A stretch of 64,000 bases of DNA from DASYPQ01 sp036006425 (GCA_036006425.1 DASYPQ010000014.1:62001-126000), one strand, 5' to 3'. Counted from the first letter of the stretch, positions 16,610 to 25,923 are shown. Made by a program: numbers and translations. The notes: generated by a model from the sequence alone, not told the origin.

Positions 16610-16616
16610 AAAGACA

Positions 16617-16643
16617 GACGGCCGTGTCAGGAGCACGGCCGTC
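16617..16643 (+). terminator. Hairpin downstream of peptidase-MA gene
   Basis: Ten-base arms GACGGCCGTG and CACGGCCGTC are perfectly complementary around the 7-base loop TCAGGAG, 8 bp after a stop codon. There is no T-tract after it, so it is at best a GC-rich or non-canonical terminator. Confidence 0.5.
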
Positions 16644-16653
16644 CGTTGGGACT

Positions 16654-16679
16654 CTGGCCGCTCAGGAGCTCACGGCCAG
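16654..16679. other. Second hairpin with related loop
   Basis: Seven-base arms CTGGCCG and CGGCCAG flank a 12-base loop. The loop contains TCAGGAGC, which also occurs in the loop and first arm base of the preceding hairpin. The two hairpins sit 11 bp apart in the 486-bp spacer 16610-17095. Apart from these and the small ORF at 16734-16838, I see nothing assignable in that spacer. Confidence 0.35.
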
Positions 16680-16733
16680 CCCTACCAGCGCAAACCGAAC
16701 GGCCGCGCCGGGTCGAGAATCACACCCAGGAGG

Positions 16734-16838
16734 TCACGAGCTGTTGCTGTTGTGCTGTCGGTAGCCCACCAAGAAGACCACCGTTTCCACGAGCCACAGC
16801 GCGAGCAGGACAACCCCCGCGATCAGGAGGAACGTCAT
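16734..16838 (-). CDS. Possible 34-residue single-span membrane protein
   Basis: This short ORF in the gap before radC encodes MTFLLIAGVVLLALWLVETVV followed by FLVGYRQ and a polar tail. It is one hydrophobic helix with inside/outside ends. Codons are strongly G/C-ending, as in neighbouring genes, although the surrounding spacer is less GC-extreme. No clear Shine-Dalgarno precedes the ATG at 16838. It could be a small membrane peptide or a coincidence. Confidence 0.4.
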   Translation of the reverse strand: MTFLLIAGVVLLALWLVETVVFLVGYRQHNSNSS

Positions 16839-17095
16839 CGGAGCGTCCCCGCAGCTCGGGAAGAACCCGGGGACACGAGATACATCGGTGAAGGTTGTGC
16901 CATCCGCCACATCAGTTTCCGGTTAGCTCATGGACAACCTTCGCCGACCGCTCCGGTTTCCCTCGGACTGGAACATTTTCGCCCACGCAACCAAGTCGTG
17001 CGTACGCTGCACCGCGCGCGAACGAGGGAGAACGTGCGCGGAATTTCCGTTGCAGATGTGAAATCGCGGGCGCGCGGCGTCAGTCCCGCAGAGCG

Positions 17096-17710
17096 ATGGA
17101 CGTCCTCGCCACGACCGAGCTCGTCGCGCTCTGCCTCGGCGGCGCGGAGCAGGCTGCCGCGCGCGCGGCGGCGGCGCTGTGCGCGGACCTCGAGCTCGCG
17201 GATCTCGCGCGCGCGACCCCGGAGCACCTCCACCGCGCGGGAGGCGTGTCGCTCGCGCGTGCGACGCGACTCGCGGCCGCGTTCGCGCTCGGGCGGAGAG
17301 TGGCCGCGGCCGGACGTCGGCCGCGCGCGAGCCTGCGGTCGCCCGCGCGCGTCCACGAGCTCATGGCGAGCGAGCTCTCCGGCCTCGCGCAGGAGACGTT
17401 CCACGTCCTCCTCCTCGACGGGAAGCACCGCCTGCGCCGGCGCGAACGCGTGAGCCAGGGCACCCTGACGACCTCCCTCGTGCACCCGCGCGAGGTGTTC
17501 GGCCCGGCGATCCGCGAGGGCGCCGCCGCGCTGATCGTCGTGCACAACCATCCTTCGGGCGATCCGGAGCCCTCGGCGGAGGATCTCGCGGTGACGCGCC
17601 GGCTGCACGAGGCGGGGCGGATCCTCGGCGTGCCCCTGCTCGATCACGTCGTCGTCGGCGACGGGACCTACGTCTCGATCCGCGAGCGGATCAGGTTCGA
17701 CGAGGCGTGA
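17096..17710 (+). CDS. radC: RadC-family JAB-domain protein
   Basis: A 204-residue RadC (UPF0758) protein. The N-terminal half has a helix-hairpin-helix-like segment (HRAGGVSLARATRLAAAF). The C-terminal half is a JAB/MPN-type fold with the metal motif HNHPSGDPEPSAED and downstream DHVVVGDG. The true role of RadC is unsettled; the name comes from an old recombination-repair assignment. I start at the ATG at 17096. The frame is open upstream to 16895, but that extension is unlike RadC. The last 20 bp overlap the convergent rsmE gene. Confidence 0.9.
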   Translation: MDVLATTELVALCLGGAEQAAARAAAALCADLELADLARATPEHLHRAGGVSLARATRLAAAFALGRRVAAAGRRPRASLRSPARVHELMASELSGLAQETFHVLLLDGKHRLRRRERVSQGTLTTSLVHPREVFGPAIREGAAALIVVHNHPSGDPEPSAEDLAVTRRLHEAGRILGVPLLDHVVVGDGTYVSIRERIRFDEA

Positions 17711-18560
17711 ACGAGCACGCGGCGAGCGTCGCCATCGCGGCCTCGGCCGCCGTCTCGACGCGCAGCACGTGGGGCCCGAGGGCGAGCGGCTCCGCTCCGC
17801 GCGCGATCCACTGCGCGCGCTCCGCGGCCGTGAACCCGCCCTCCGGACCGACGAGGACGCGCAGCGGCCGCGCGGCGGTCCAGCCGTGCTCGACGCGCGC
17901 GAGCCAGGCCGGCAGCGTGCGACCCGCGTCGAGATCGAGGAGCACGAGCTCTGCCTCGCCGTCCGCCGGCTCGTCGGCCAACACCGGCAACCAGCTGAGG
18001 CCGGACTGCTTGCAGGCCTCGCGGAGCACGCGCTCGAGGCGCGCGCGCCGCGCCCCGGACGGATCCTGGGCGTGCGGGCCGGCCCGTTCGCAGGGAAGGC
18101 GCGCGATCGCGGCGGCGCCGAGCTGCGTCAGCCGATCGAGCATCTCCTCGAGCTTCCCCGGTTTCGGCCAGGCGACCGCGATCTCGATCCAGGGCAGCGC
18201 CGCCCCGGGGGCGCCGGGCGCCGGATCGATCCGCCCTCCGGGTCCGACGACGACTTCGACGCGGTCGCGCGCGACGGCGGAGACTTCTCCCGGCCAGACG
18301 CCGCCGCGGCCGTCGAGGCCGACCATTCGATCGCCGACGCCGAGGCGGAGGACCCGCTGCGCGTGGCGCGCGTCCTCCTCGATGAGCTCGGCGCGCCCGT
18401 CGCTCGGGGGGCGCGGGCTGCGCGCCAGGAAGAAGCGGCGCTCCGGCGCACTCCCGGGTTCGGCGGCGCGGGGGGGCACGCGCGGATTGTCCGCGCCCCG
18501 CGAGGCAGCGACAAGCGAGTGGTGCGCGGATCGGCCGCCCCGGATAGGATCTCGCGCCAC
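17691..18560 (-). CDS. rsmE: 16S rRNA m3U1498 methyltransferase RsmE
   Basis: SPOUT-class methyltransferase that N3-methylates U1498 of 16S rRNA. The C-terminal knot is clear: GPEGGFTAAE, LALGPHVLRVETAAEAAMA. The N-terminal PUA-like domain begins RRFFLARS. The GTG at 18560 has a GGAGG 7 bases upstream but adds about 40 unusual Arg/Pro/Ala residues before RRFF. A GTG at 18479 would give 262 residues, closer to the family length. The stop is secure. It converges on radC with a 20-bp overlap. Confidence 0.9.
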   Translation of the reverse strand: MARDPIRGGRSAHHSLVAASRGADNPRVPPRAAEPGSAPERRFFLARSPRPPSDGRAELIEEDARHAQRVLRLGVGDRMVGLDGRGGVWPGEVSAVARDRVEVVVGPGGRIDPAPGAPGAALPWIEIAVAWPKPGKLEEMLDRLTQLGAAAIARLPCERAGPHAQDPSGARRARLERVLREACKQSGLSWLPVLADEPADGEAELVLLDLDAGRTLPAWLARVEHGWTAARPLRVLVGPEGGFTAAERAQWIARGAEPLALGPHVLRVETAAEAAMATLAACSFTPRRT

Positions 18561-18691
18561 GCGCGCCCTCCAGGCCCGCCCGATCCGCTCCGCCGCGTCG
18601 TAACAGCGCCCCCGGAACCGGGTAGTGGACGGGAGCGCGCCGTCGTCCCCCTCGCGATACGCCCTCCCGCGCCCCGCCCTTCCGCGCCCCG

Positions 18692-20677
18692 ATGGAACAA
18701 CGCTACGTCCTGCGCTTCGAGTCGGGCGAGAGGGCGGGGGAGACGATCCCGATCGAAGGCCGCGAGTTCACGATCGGACGCAAACCCGGTCACTCGCTGC
18801 AGATCCTCGACAATTCGGTCTCCGGCCGCCACGCCGAGATCGTGATCGACGCGACGGGTCCGCTCCTGCGCGACCTCGGCAGCACGAACGGGACGCGCGT
18901 CGGCGGGGAGCGCGTGATCGAGACGCGCCTCGCCCACGGGGACCACATCGTCTTCGGGAACGTGCAGGTCGTGATCCTCGACGCGGCGCTCGCCGCGGAG
19001 CCGACGCCGCCGAGTCCCGCGCCGACTCCCGATGCAGGGGGGGCAGGGACCGGGGCCGCCGGCGACACGCTCCTGCGCGTCAGCCCCGAGGTCCTCGCGC
19101 GCTCGCGCAAGCGGCCGGTCGCCGGAGTCGTCGGCCTGCTCGTCCTGATCGGCGCGGCGGGCGGACTCTGGTACTTCCTCCGCCGGCCCTCGCCCGGAGG
19201 CGAGCACACCGTCCGCCCGGCGCGCGCGTCCGCGGAGAACCTGCTCGGCGACGACTTCTCCTTCGAGACCGAGCCCGACGGATGGAAGGCGGTCGAGGGC
19301 GCGCCCGCGGCGTTCGAGAAGAGCGCGCAAGGGCGGTACTCCGGCACGGTCGGCCTGCTCGGCGACCTCGCCGACGGCGGCTGGGCGTTGCACCGGTCGC
19401 GCGAGGTCCACGCCGAGGCGGGCCGCGCGCTCCTTGCGTCGGCGAAGCTCCGCGCGGACGGCGGCGCCGTCGGCCAGGTCGGGATCGAATTCTCCCCGGT
19501 CGAAGGCGCGGACGCCGCGGGTGCGGTCGTCGCATGGTCGCGACCGTACTCGGCCGGCGAATTCGGGGACGCCGAGGTCACGGCGCTCGTGCCTCCGGGC
19601 TTCGAGACGGCGCGCCTCCTCCTCCTCGCGCGCACGGCGAAGAGCGGCATGGTCGCCGCGGACGACGCGGTCCTCGTCGCGCGCGACGCCGCCGCAGCGT
19701 CCGGAGCGCACGCGGTCGCGGTCGGAGACTGGCAGCTCGTGCTCGTCGGCGAGCCTGCGACGGCCGCGTTGCTCGCGCGCTTCGGCCGCGCGCTCGTCAC
19801 CGGCCTCTCGTTCTGCGAGGGTCCGACTCCGCCGGAGAGCGCGCAAGCGGGCCCGCTCGCCGCGAGCGAGCAGCCGGGACGCCGACTCGCGCTCGCGTCC
19901 GAGGGTCGCACCGCGCTCGGGCTGCGCGCGGAGACGGCGCTCGTCCGCAGCGGGCTCGCGACGATCGGAGGCGACGGCTACGCCGCGCACGGGCTCGATT
20001 TCGAGCAGCAGGGCGTTACGAGCATCCTCCTCGGCAAGGGGCAGGAGCTCGTGCGCGTCGCGTTCGCGGGGCCCGTGTCGGTCAAGGGCGTCGCCGAGGG
20101 ACTCGCGTCGCGCATCGAGGTCCACGCCGAGGGCGGTGCTCCGCTCGGCGAGGTCGCGCTCCAGCTCGACTTCACCGAGGAGCGCCGCAAGGCCGGCGAC
20201 CTCGCCTACGCCGCGCGCAACGCCGAGAAGAAGGGCGATCTCGGCGAGTGCCTGAAGCAGTGGGCCGAGCTCCTGAACGGAGTCCCGTACGAGGAAGCGC
20301 TCGTCACCGAGGCCGACGGCAAGCGCGCGACGCTCGTCCAGCAGGGTTTGTCCGAGCTCCTCGTCGTGCACCAGGAGATCGAGCGCGCGCGCTTCTTCCG
20401 GCTCGTCGACCTCTACCGTCAGTGCCGCGACAAGGCGCTCGCCGTCGGCGCGCGCTTCCACGGGAGCGAAGTCGACGCGGAAGCGCAGAAGGTCGCCGCG
20501 GAAGTCGACCAGGACCTCGTCGGACTCGAAGCCGACCTCGCGGCGGCCGAGAGGAAGCGCCTCGAGGCGATCCTCGCCGCGCTCGAAGCCCGCAAGGCGA
20601 CCGGTCTCGCCGCCGAGGTCCGCGCGCACCTCGAGAAGGTGCCGAAGCGCGCCGCCGACACGGAGCGGAAGGACTAG
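18692..20677 (+). CDS. FHA-domain membrane protein heading the pilus/secretion operon
   Basis: A 661-residue protein. An N-terminal FHA phosphothreonine-binding domain carries GRKPG (29-33), SGRHAEI (44-50) and STNGTRV (64-70). A linker and one membrane segment (about 143-163) follow, then a periplasmic beta-rich region (about 190-510) and helical, probably coiled-coil segments to the end. The stop codon directly abuts the ATG of the PilM-PilN gene. I infer that it tethers a phosphorylated partner to the assembly platform; the Ser/Thr kinase at 14.3 kb is one candidate. The periplasmic part resembles no family I can name. Confidence 0.85.
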   Translation: MEQRYVLRFESGERAGETIPIEGREFTIGRKPGHSLQILDNSVSGRHAEIVIDATGPLLRDLGSTNGTRVGGERVIETRLAHGDHIVFGNVQVVILDAALAAEPTPPSPAPTPDAGGAGTGAAGDTLLRVSPEVLARSRKRPVAGVVGLLVLIGAAGGLWYFLRRPSPGGEHTVRPARASAENLLGDDFSFETEPDGWKAVEGAPAAFEKSAQGRYSGTVGLLGDLADGGWALHRSREVHAEAGRALLASAKLRADGGAVGQVGIEFSPVEGADAAGAVVAWSRPYSAGEFGDAEVTALVPPGFETARLLLLARTAKSGMVAADDAVLVARDAAAASGAHAVAVGDWQLVLVGEPATAALLARFGRALVTGLSFCEGPTPPESAQAGPLAASEQPGRRLALASEGRTALGLRAETALVRSGLATIGGDGYAAHGLDFEQQGVTSILLGKGQELVRVAFAGPVSVKGVAEGLASRIEVHAEGGAPLGEVALQLDFTEERRKAGDLAYAARNAEKKGDLGECLKQWAELLNGVPYEEALVTEADGKRATLVQQGLSELLVVHQEIERARFFRLVDLYRQCRDKALAVGARFHGSEVDAEAQKVAAEVDQDLVGLEADLAAAERKRLEAILAALEARKATGLAAEVRAHLEKVPKRAADTERKD

Positions 20678-22408
20678 ATGGCACGCACGGTCACCGGAGT
20701 CGACGTCGGGCTGCGCACCGCGAAGCTCCTGCGGGGCTCGTGGAAGGGCAACACGCTGCGCGTGACGAACTTCGCGGTCGTGCCGCTGAAGTCGCGCGAG
20801 ATCGCCGAGGGCTGGGCCGGGGTCGAGACCGGCTTCAAGCCGACGAACGCGCGTGTCGGGCTCACCGGTCGCGACGTGAACATCCGCTACACGCGCGCGC
20901 CGCGCGTGCCCGACTGGCAGCTGCGGAATCTGATGCGGTTCGAGGTCGAGGAGATCGGGGAGCAGGCCGGCGTCGGCGTCGCGTCGGACTTCAATCTCCT
21001 CCCGCCGCTGCCCGAGATCGAGGGCGAGGACGTCGTCCTGCTCGCGATGGCGCGCGAGAACCTGCTCGACGCGCACCTCGCCGGCCTCACGAAGCTCGGC
21101 GGCACGCTCGACGCCTTCTCGCCGAACGCGGTCGCGCTCTACAACGCCTGGCTGCGGTTCGGCGTCGTCGGCGACGAGACCGTGCTCCTCGCGAACATCG
21201 GGTACGACCACGTCGACGTCGCGATCGCGCGCGGGCCGGACCTGCTCTTCGCGCGCAACCTGACGGGCGGCTCGCGCCTGTTCGAGGACGCGCTCGTCCA
21301 GCGCCTCGGCATCGCCGCCGACAAGGCCGCCGAGATCAAGGAGACGTTCGTCACGCTCGATCCGGCGGCGCGCTTCACCGATCCGAACAAGGAGAAGGCG
21401 AGCCGTGCGGTCCTCGGCGCCGCAGGACAGCTGCTCTCGCTGCTCCAGTCCGCGGTCCTCTTCTGCAAGAGCCAGGTCAAGGTCAGCGGGCTCAAGCTCG
21501 ATCGCGTGCTGCTGTGCGGCGGCGGCGCGGCGCTCGCGGGGCTGCCGAAGTACCTGACGTCCGGACTCTCGGTGCCGGTCGAGCTCTTCGATCCCTGGCG
21601 CGTCATCGACACGACCGCGCTCCCGGCCGACCAGGCGGCCGAGCTCGAGGACCACAAGCTCGAAGCCGTCGTCGCCCTCGGTCTCGCCGCGATGGCCTGC
21701 GATCCGCAGGCGTGGTCGATCGAGATCCTGCCGGCGAAGCTCCGGAAGAAGCGCGAGTTCATGGAAGGGCCGGTGTGGCTCGCCGCAGCCGGCGTCCTCG
21801 CGCTCCTGTACCTCGGCTTCGACGCCGTGCGCACGTCGGGCCACCTCACCGCGGCCCGCGCGCGCGCGCGGCAGCTCGACCAGGAGGTCAAGAAGGTCAG
21901 CCAGACGCACCACAAGACCGAGGAGCTCGAGCTCGAGAACGCGCGCCTCGCGAAGTCCGCGGAGCTCCTCTTCGAGGCGAAAGGCAGCGGCGAGCAGATC
22001 GCGCGCACGATCGCCGCGATGGAGCACGCGCTGCCCGACGAGTTCTGGATCACGAAGCTCTTCACGGACCTGCGCTCGGATCCGGAGCTGCGCATCCCGA
22101 AGGGCTCCGATCGGCCGATCGTGTCGATGAGCGGCCGCGCGCGCGAAGGCACGACCGCGATCGCGTCGCAGTTCGCCGGATTCGTCCAGGGTCTGACGAA
22201 GTCCCTGCCGCCGGAGACCGTCGTCCGGGAGCGCCCGAGCCCGAACGGAGCGAAGTTCGACGTCGACCTGTGCTACTTCGCGCCGCCGCTCGAGGCACCC
22301 GCGGACGAGAACGCCGACGCGCCGAAGGACGCCGCGCCCAAGGAAGCAGCGCCCAAGGAACCGCCGCCGCACGGCGCGACCGGGCGCACGAAGAGGGGCG
22401 GCCACTAG
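20678..22408 (+). CDS. PilM-PilN-like fusion (type IV pilus/T2S assembly)
   Basis: A 576-residue protein. Residues 1-345 are an actin-fold PilM-like domain: GVDVGLRTAKLL opening, LLANIGYDHVDVAIA, LLCGGGAALAGLPKYL. Then comes ILPAKLRKKREF, which is the cytoplasmic tail typical of PilN (INLLP-like), one membrane helix (about 364-383), a coiled coil and a periplasmic ferredoxin-like region, ending in an Ala/Pro/Lys-rich tail. PilM and PilN are normally separate and bind one another; here they are one chain. It links the cytoplasmic motor side to the periplasmic alignment complex. It is 4 bp from the next gene. Confidence 0.85.
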   Translation: MARTVTGVDVGLRTAKLLRGSWKGNTLRVTNFAVVPLKSREIAEGWAGVETGFKPTNARVGLTGRDVNIRYTRAPRVPDWQLRNLMRFEVEEIGEQAGVGVASDFNLLPPLPEIEGEDVVLLAMARENLLDAHLAGLTKLGGTLDAFSPNAVALYNAWLRFGVVGDETVLLANIGYDHVDVAIARGPDLLFARNLTGGSRLFEDALVQRLGIAADKAAEIKETFVTLDPAARFTDPNKEKASRAVLGAAGQLLSLLQSAVLFCKSQVKVSGLKLDRVLLCGGGAALAGLPKYLTSGLSVPVELFDPWRVIDTTALPADQAAELEDHKLEAVVALGLAAMACDPQAWSIEILPAKLRKKREFMEGPVWLAAAGVLALLYLGFDAVRTSGHLTAARARARQLDQEVKKVSQTHHKTEELELENARLAKSAELLFEAKGSGEQIARTIAAMEHALPDEFWITKLFTDLRSDPELRIPKGSDRPIVSMSGRAREGTTAIASQFAGFVQGLTKSLPPETVVRERPSPNGAKFDVDLCYFAPPLEAPADENADAPKDAAPKEAAPKEPPPHGATGRTKRGGH

Positions 22409-22412
22409 GACG

Positions 22413-23186
22413 ATGGACCTCAACGAGTACTGGCAGGAGAACAAGCGCTTCCTCGTGGCCACCGCCTCGGGAGTCGTCGTGTTCCTCGTCGGGACGATGG
22501 TCGTCGACCACTTCTTCCGCAACGAGCTGCGCAGCCTCCAGCGCTCCGCCGCGTCCGCGTCGGCGAAGCTGCGCGGCGAATCGATGTACGACTCGACGCA
22601 GCTCGGCGAGGCCGAGAAACAGAACGAGGCGCTCAAGCAGGCGGTCGACGCGCTGACGAAGGCGACGGCCTTCGAAGCGCGACCCGGGTTCCGCCTCGAC
22701 GCCAAGGCCGGAGCGCCGACGAACCAGTACTTCGCGACCGTCTCGCGCGTCCGCGACGACCTGCTGAAGACAGCCGGGCGCGGGAACCTGCGCGTCCCCG
22801 ACGACCTCGGCCTTCCGGCGCTCTCGCCGACGCGCGAAGCGGAGATCGAGCGGTTCCTCGAGGCGCTCGACCTCGTCGACCGAGCGGTCCGGTACGCGCT
22901 CGCGGCGGGCGTCCAGCGCATCGACAAGATCGAGATCCGCCTCGATCCGAAGCTCACCTCGCGCCAGGGTGTCGGCGAGCTCGAGCGCACGCGCATCGAG
23001 ATGGCGGCGAGCGGGGCGCCGTCGCCGCTCGTCCACTTCGTCTCGGCGACGCAGTCCCCGAAGAGCGCGACGAATCCCGGGCCGCTCCTGATCGAGAAGG
23101 CCGAGATCCAGACTTCGCGAGGCAAGGCCGAGGAGGCCGTGCTCCAGGTCACCTTCGTCGCGGCGCGCGTGGCGGGAGGCTCCTGA
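22413..23186 (+). CDS. PilO-like inner-membrane assembly protein
   Basis: A 257-residue bitopic protein: short cytoplasmic N-terminus, membrane helix (about 13-31), a coiled coil (about 35-80), then a mixed alpha/beta periplasmic domain. Sequence identity to PilO is not obvious. The call rests on topology, size and its place right after the PilM-PilN fusion. By analogy it would pair with the PilN part to align the machine across the periplasm. A GspM-like name would be equally fair. Confidence 0.65.
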   Translation: MDLNEYWQENKRFLVATASGVVVFLVGTMVVDHFFRNELRSLQRSAASASAKLRGESMYDSTQLGEAEKQNEALKQAVDALTKATAFEARPGFRLDAKAGAPTNQYFATVSRVRDDLLKTAGRGNLRVPDDLGLPALSPTREAEIERFLEALDLVDRAVRYALAAGVQRIDKIEIRLDPKLTSRQGVGELERTRIEMAASGAPSPLVHFVSATQSPKSATNPGPLLIEKAEIQTSRGKAEEAVLQVTFVAARVAGGS

Positions 23187-23205
23187 GGGAGTCGGGCGGT
23201 CCACC

Positions 23206-25923
23206 GTGGCAGTGCGCAAGGAACAAGTCGTGCTCGGCGGCGCCGTCCTGGTGCTCGGGTGGATGCTCTGGAGCACGCGCGACGAGGGCGCGTCGCGCGC
23301 GCAAGCGACCCGCCGCGCGCACCCGCCGGAGCTCACGAAGCAGGTCGTGCCCGATCCGAAGCTCGCCATGCCGGAGCCGCGCGCGACGAGCGACCGTCCG
23401 CCGCGCGATCTCTTCTCCCCGCCGAGCGACACGCACCCGCTGCCGCCGCTCGACCTCCAGCCGATCCCGCTCGCGCCGCTCGCGATGCTCGCGCCGCCTC
23501 CGGAGCCGGGACCGCTGCCGTCGCTGTACGGAAAGTACCTCCGCACGGCTCCGTTCACGCTGGAAGCGGCGGGACTCTTCGCCACCGAGCAGGCCGCGGA
23601 CGCGGGCCCGTCCGACGCCGCGGCCGCGGCCGCAACGCCGCCGCCGAAAGCGAGCGAGCTCTCGGCCGAGGAGCGCGCGCTGCGCATCTCCGGCTACAAG
23701 AAGCTGTACGACTGGGTGCGCACGGTCGAGTTCAAGTTCGGGGAGATCCGCAACCCCGACCGCTACCAGCTCCCGCGCCACGGGAACGAGGACATCCTCT
23801 TCGTCGAGTTCAATCCCGAGACGGGCAAGGCGAAGCTGCCGGGCCAGGCGCCCGTGCCGCTCTCGCGTTCGCTCGTCACCGAGTTCGGGTTCGCCGACAC
23901 GGTGCAGAACCAGGTCGAGAAGGGACGCGCCGAGCTCGACGACCCGCTGACCGCGACGCAGTACGCGCCCGCGCTCGCGTTCGCCGACTGGTGCGTCGAG
24001 CAGCACCTCGAGACGCCGCGCGCGCTCGAGGTCGCCGAGGAGATCTACCGCCGCGCGATGCCGGTGTTCAACGAGGACCCGCTGCCGCACCTCGGTCTCG
24101 CGCGCTGCTACGAAGCCGGGTTCCAGTTCGAGCGCGCGTTCCAGGAGTACCAGTCGCTCCTCGCCGGCACGCACGCGCGCGATCCGCTCGTCCTGGCGCG
24201 GCTCGCGGAGCTCGAGGCGCGCTTCCGCCTCTTCGACGAGGCCGAGGCGCACTTCGTCGACGCCGAGCGCTACGGCCGCACGCAGTGGTCGGTGCAGCAG
24301 TCGTTCGGGCGCTTCCTCCTCTCCAGACGCCGCGCGCAGGCCGCGGTCGAGCACCTGCGCCTCGCGAGCCAGAACGAGCCGTCGGGCGCGGAGCGGAAGC
24401 GCGAGCGCGCGCGGATCCGCGCCGATCTCGCCGCCGCGCTGCTGGGCGCCGGCGACCTCGCCGGCGCCTCGGAGTGGTACGAGAAGGCGCGCCAGGCCGA
24501 CCCGAGCGAGCCGAGCGTGCTCGTCGGAGCGCTGTCGACGTCGGCCCTCGCGCCGAATCGCGCCGCCTCGGACGGAGGCGCGGCCGCGCCCGCGAGCGAT
24601 CTCACGGGCGCGAGCTTCGATCTCCTGCTCGCGAGCGGGATCGTCGCGCTCTCTCGCCACGACGTCGCGTCGGCGACGCGCGCGAAGGAGAGCCTCGTCG
24701 CCGCGGCCGCCGCGGATCCGTTGCGCGCGCACTTCGCCTGGCGCGCGCTCTCGTTCCTCGCGGAGGTCACGGGGAATCCCGCGGAGGCGCTGCGCTTCGC
24801 CGAGCAGGCCGTCGAGAACGATCCGAGCGACCCCTACGCCCTGTACCAGCGCGGGCGGATCCTCGCCGCGCGCGACGACCTCGACGGCGCGATGGAATCG
24901 TTCTCGCGCGCGCTCGAGATCGAGCTCGACTTCCCCGACGCGCTCGCGGCGATGGGGGAGATCCAGAACCGGCGCGGCGAGTTCGCCGCGGCCGAGCGGT
25001 ACCTCGAACGCGCGCTCGCGATCGATCCGCGCCTGGCGGCCGTCGCGGCGCTGCGCGGCGTCAACTTCCTCGGCCTCGGCAGCGTCGCCGACGCGGAGAA
25101 GTCGTTCCAGGCGGCGCTCGCGATCGAGAAGGACCAGCCGACTGCGCAGAGCGGGCTCGCCTGGTGCCGCTACCTGCGCGGCGAGACGCAGGAGTCGCTG
25201 ACGCAGCTCGCGGAGATCGACGACCACCGCCGCACGTTCCCCGAGACGGATCCCCACCGCGCGTGGGCGCGCGCGCAGCTCGCGCGGATCCAGGACCACG
25301 TGCAGAAGTTCGCCTGGACCGACCGGTTCGAGCGCACCGACCTGATGAACGGCTGGCAGCGGGACGAGCGCGCGGGCCCGCAGGTCTCGATCCACGACGG
25401 TGTGGTCACGCTCGGGGGCTCGTTCACGCAGCAGAACGGCCTCGCGCGCTTCTGGCAGGTCCGCGGCGCGAGCGCGTGGGTCTCCTTCGAGGCGCGTCTC
25501 ACGATCCACGCCGACACCGCCGCGCGCGTCGGGATCTTCGTGTCGCGCGAGACCGAGCGGTCCGGCGAGAGCGCGATGGAGGCGGAGGTCACGATCTCGC
25601 GCAACCCCGAGCCGGGCAAGAACACGACGCAGACGCGCGTCGCGAAGCGCGGCGAGGAGGAGCTCGACTACACCGACGTCCCCGGCTTCGAGTGGAAGCC
25701 GGACGTCCCCGTCGTCGTGCGCATCGAGCGCACCGGCGAATCGAGCGACACGCGCGTGCGCTGTCTCGTCGACGGCTTCCCCGTGCTCGACAACAAGGCC
25801 GTCCCGAACCTCGGCCGGACGACTTCCGACCTGCGCATCGGCGTCTTCGCGCGCGGCAACGTCGGCCGCAAGGTCCTGGTCGACGTCGACGACGTGGAGA
25901 TCGTGTGCCGTGAGAAGAAGTAA
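23206..25923 (+). CDS. TPR-repeat protein with C-terminal jelly-roll (LamG/ConA-like) domain
   Basis: A 905-residue exported protein with GTG start. It has an N-terminal membrane anchor (about 7-22), a Pro-rich segment (30-110) of PilP-like character, many TPR repeats (about 260-690; for example ALYQRGRILAARDDLDGAMESF-type helices), and then a C-terminal beta domain from about 705. The beta-domain stretches VTLGGSF, VSFEARLTIH, ARVGIFVSRE, VVVRIERTG and LRIGVFARG look like a ConA/LamG or DUF1080-type jelly roll. In the operon it occupies the PilP position. I infer a periplasmic or surface scaffold that may bind carbohydrate. Confidence 0.75.
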   Translation: MAVRKEQVVLGGAVLVLGWMLWSTRDEGASRAQATRRAHPPELTKQVVPDPKLAMPEPRATSDRPPRDLFSPPSDTHPLPPLDLQPIPLAPLAMLAPPPEPGPLPSLYGKYLRTAPFTLEAAGLFATEQAADAGPSDAAAAAATPPPKASELSAEERALRISGYKKLYDWVRTVEFKFGEIRNPDRYQLPRHGNEDILFVEFNPETGKAKLPGQAPVPLSRSLVTEFGFADTVQNQVEKGRAELDDPLTATQYAPALAFADWCVEQHLETPRALEVAEEIYRRAMPVFNEDPLPHLGLARCYEAGFQFERAFQEYQSLLAGTHARDPLVLARLAELEARFRLFDEAEAHFVDAERYGRTQWSVQQSFGRFLLSRRRAQAAVEHLRLASQNEPSGAERKRERARIRADLAAALLGAGDLAGASEWYEKARQADPSEPSVLVGALSTSALAPNRAASDGGAAAPASDLTGASFDLLLASGIVALSRHDVASATRAKESLVAAAAADPLRAHFAWRALSFLAEVTGNPAEALRFAEQAVENDPSDPYALYQRGRILAARDDLDGAMESFSRALEIELDFPDALAAMGEIQNRRGEFAAAERYLERALAIDPRLAAVAALRGVNFLGLGSVADAEKSFQAALAIEKDQPTAQSGLAWCRYLRGETQESLTQLAEIDDHRRTFPETDPHRAWARAQLARIQDHVQKFAWTDRFERTDLMNGWQRDERAGPQVSIHDGVVTLGGSFTQQNGLARFWQVRGASAWVSFEARLTIHADTAARVGIFVSRETERSGESAMEAEVTISRNPEPGKNTTQTRVAKRGEEELDYTDVPGFEWKPDVPVVVRIERTGESSDTRVRCLVDGFPVLDNKAVPNLGRTTSDLRIGVFARGNVGRKVLVDVDDVEIVCREKK

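Noticed and set aside
16895..17095. N-terminal extension of RadC to 16895
   Set aside because: The extra 67 residues are Arg/Pro/Ser-rich and unlike the family; the ATG at 17096 gives normal RadC length.
18128..23152. Very long minus-strand open frame (1,674 codons) antisense to the FHA, PilM-PilN and PilO-like genes
   Set aside because: High-GC shadow: composition is Arg/Glu/Asp-rich with no domain, and three well-supported genes occupy the plus strand.
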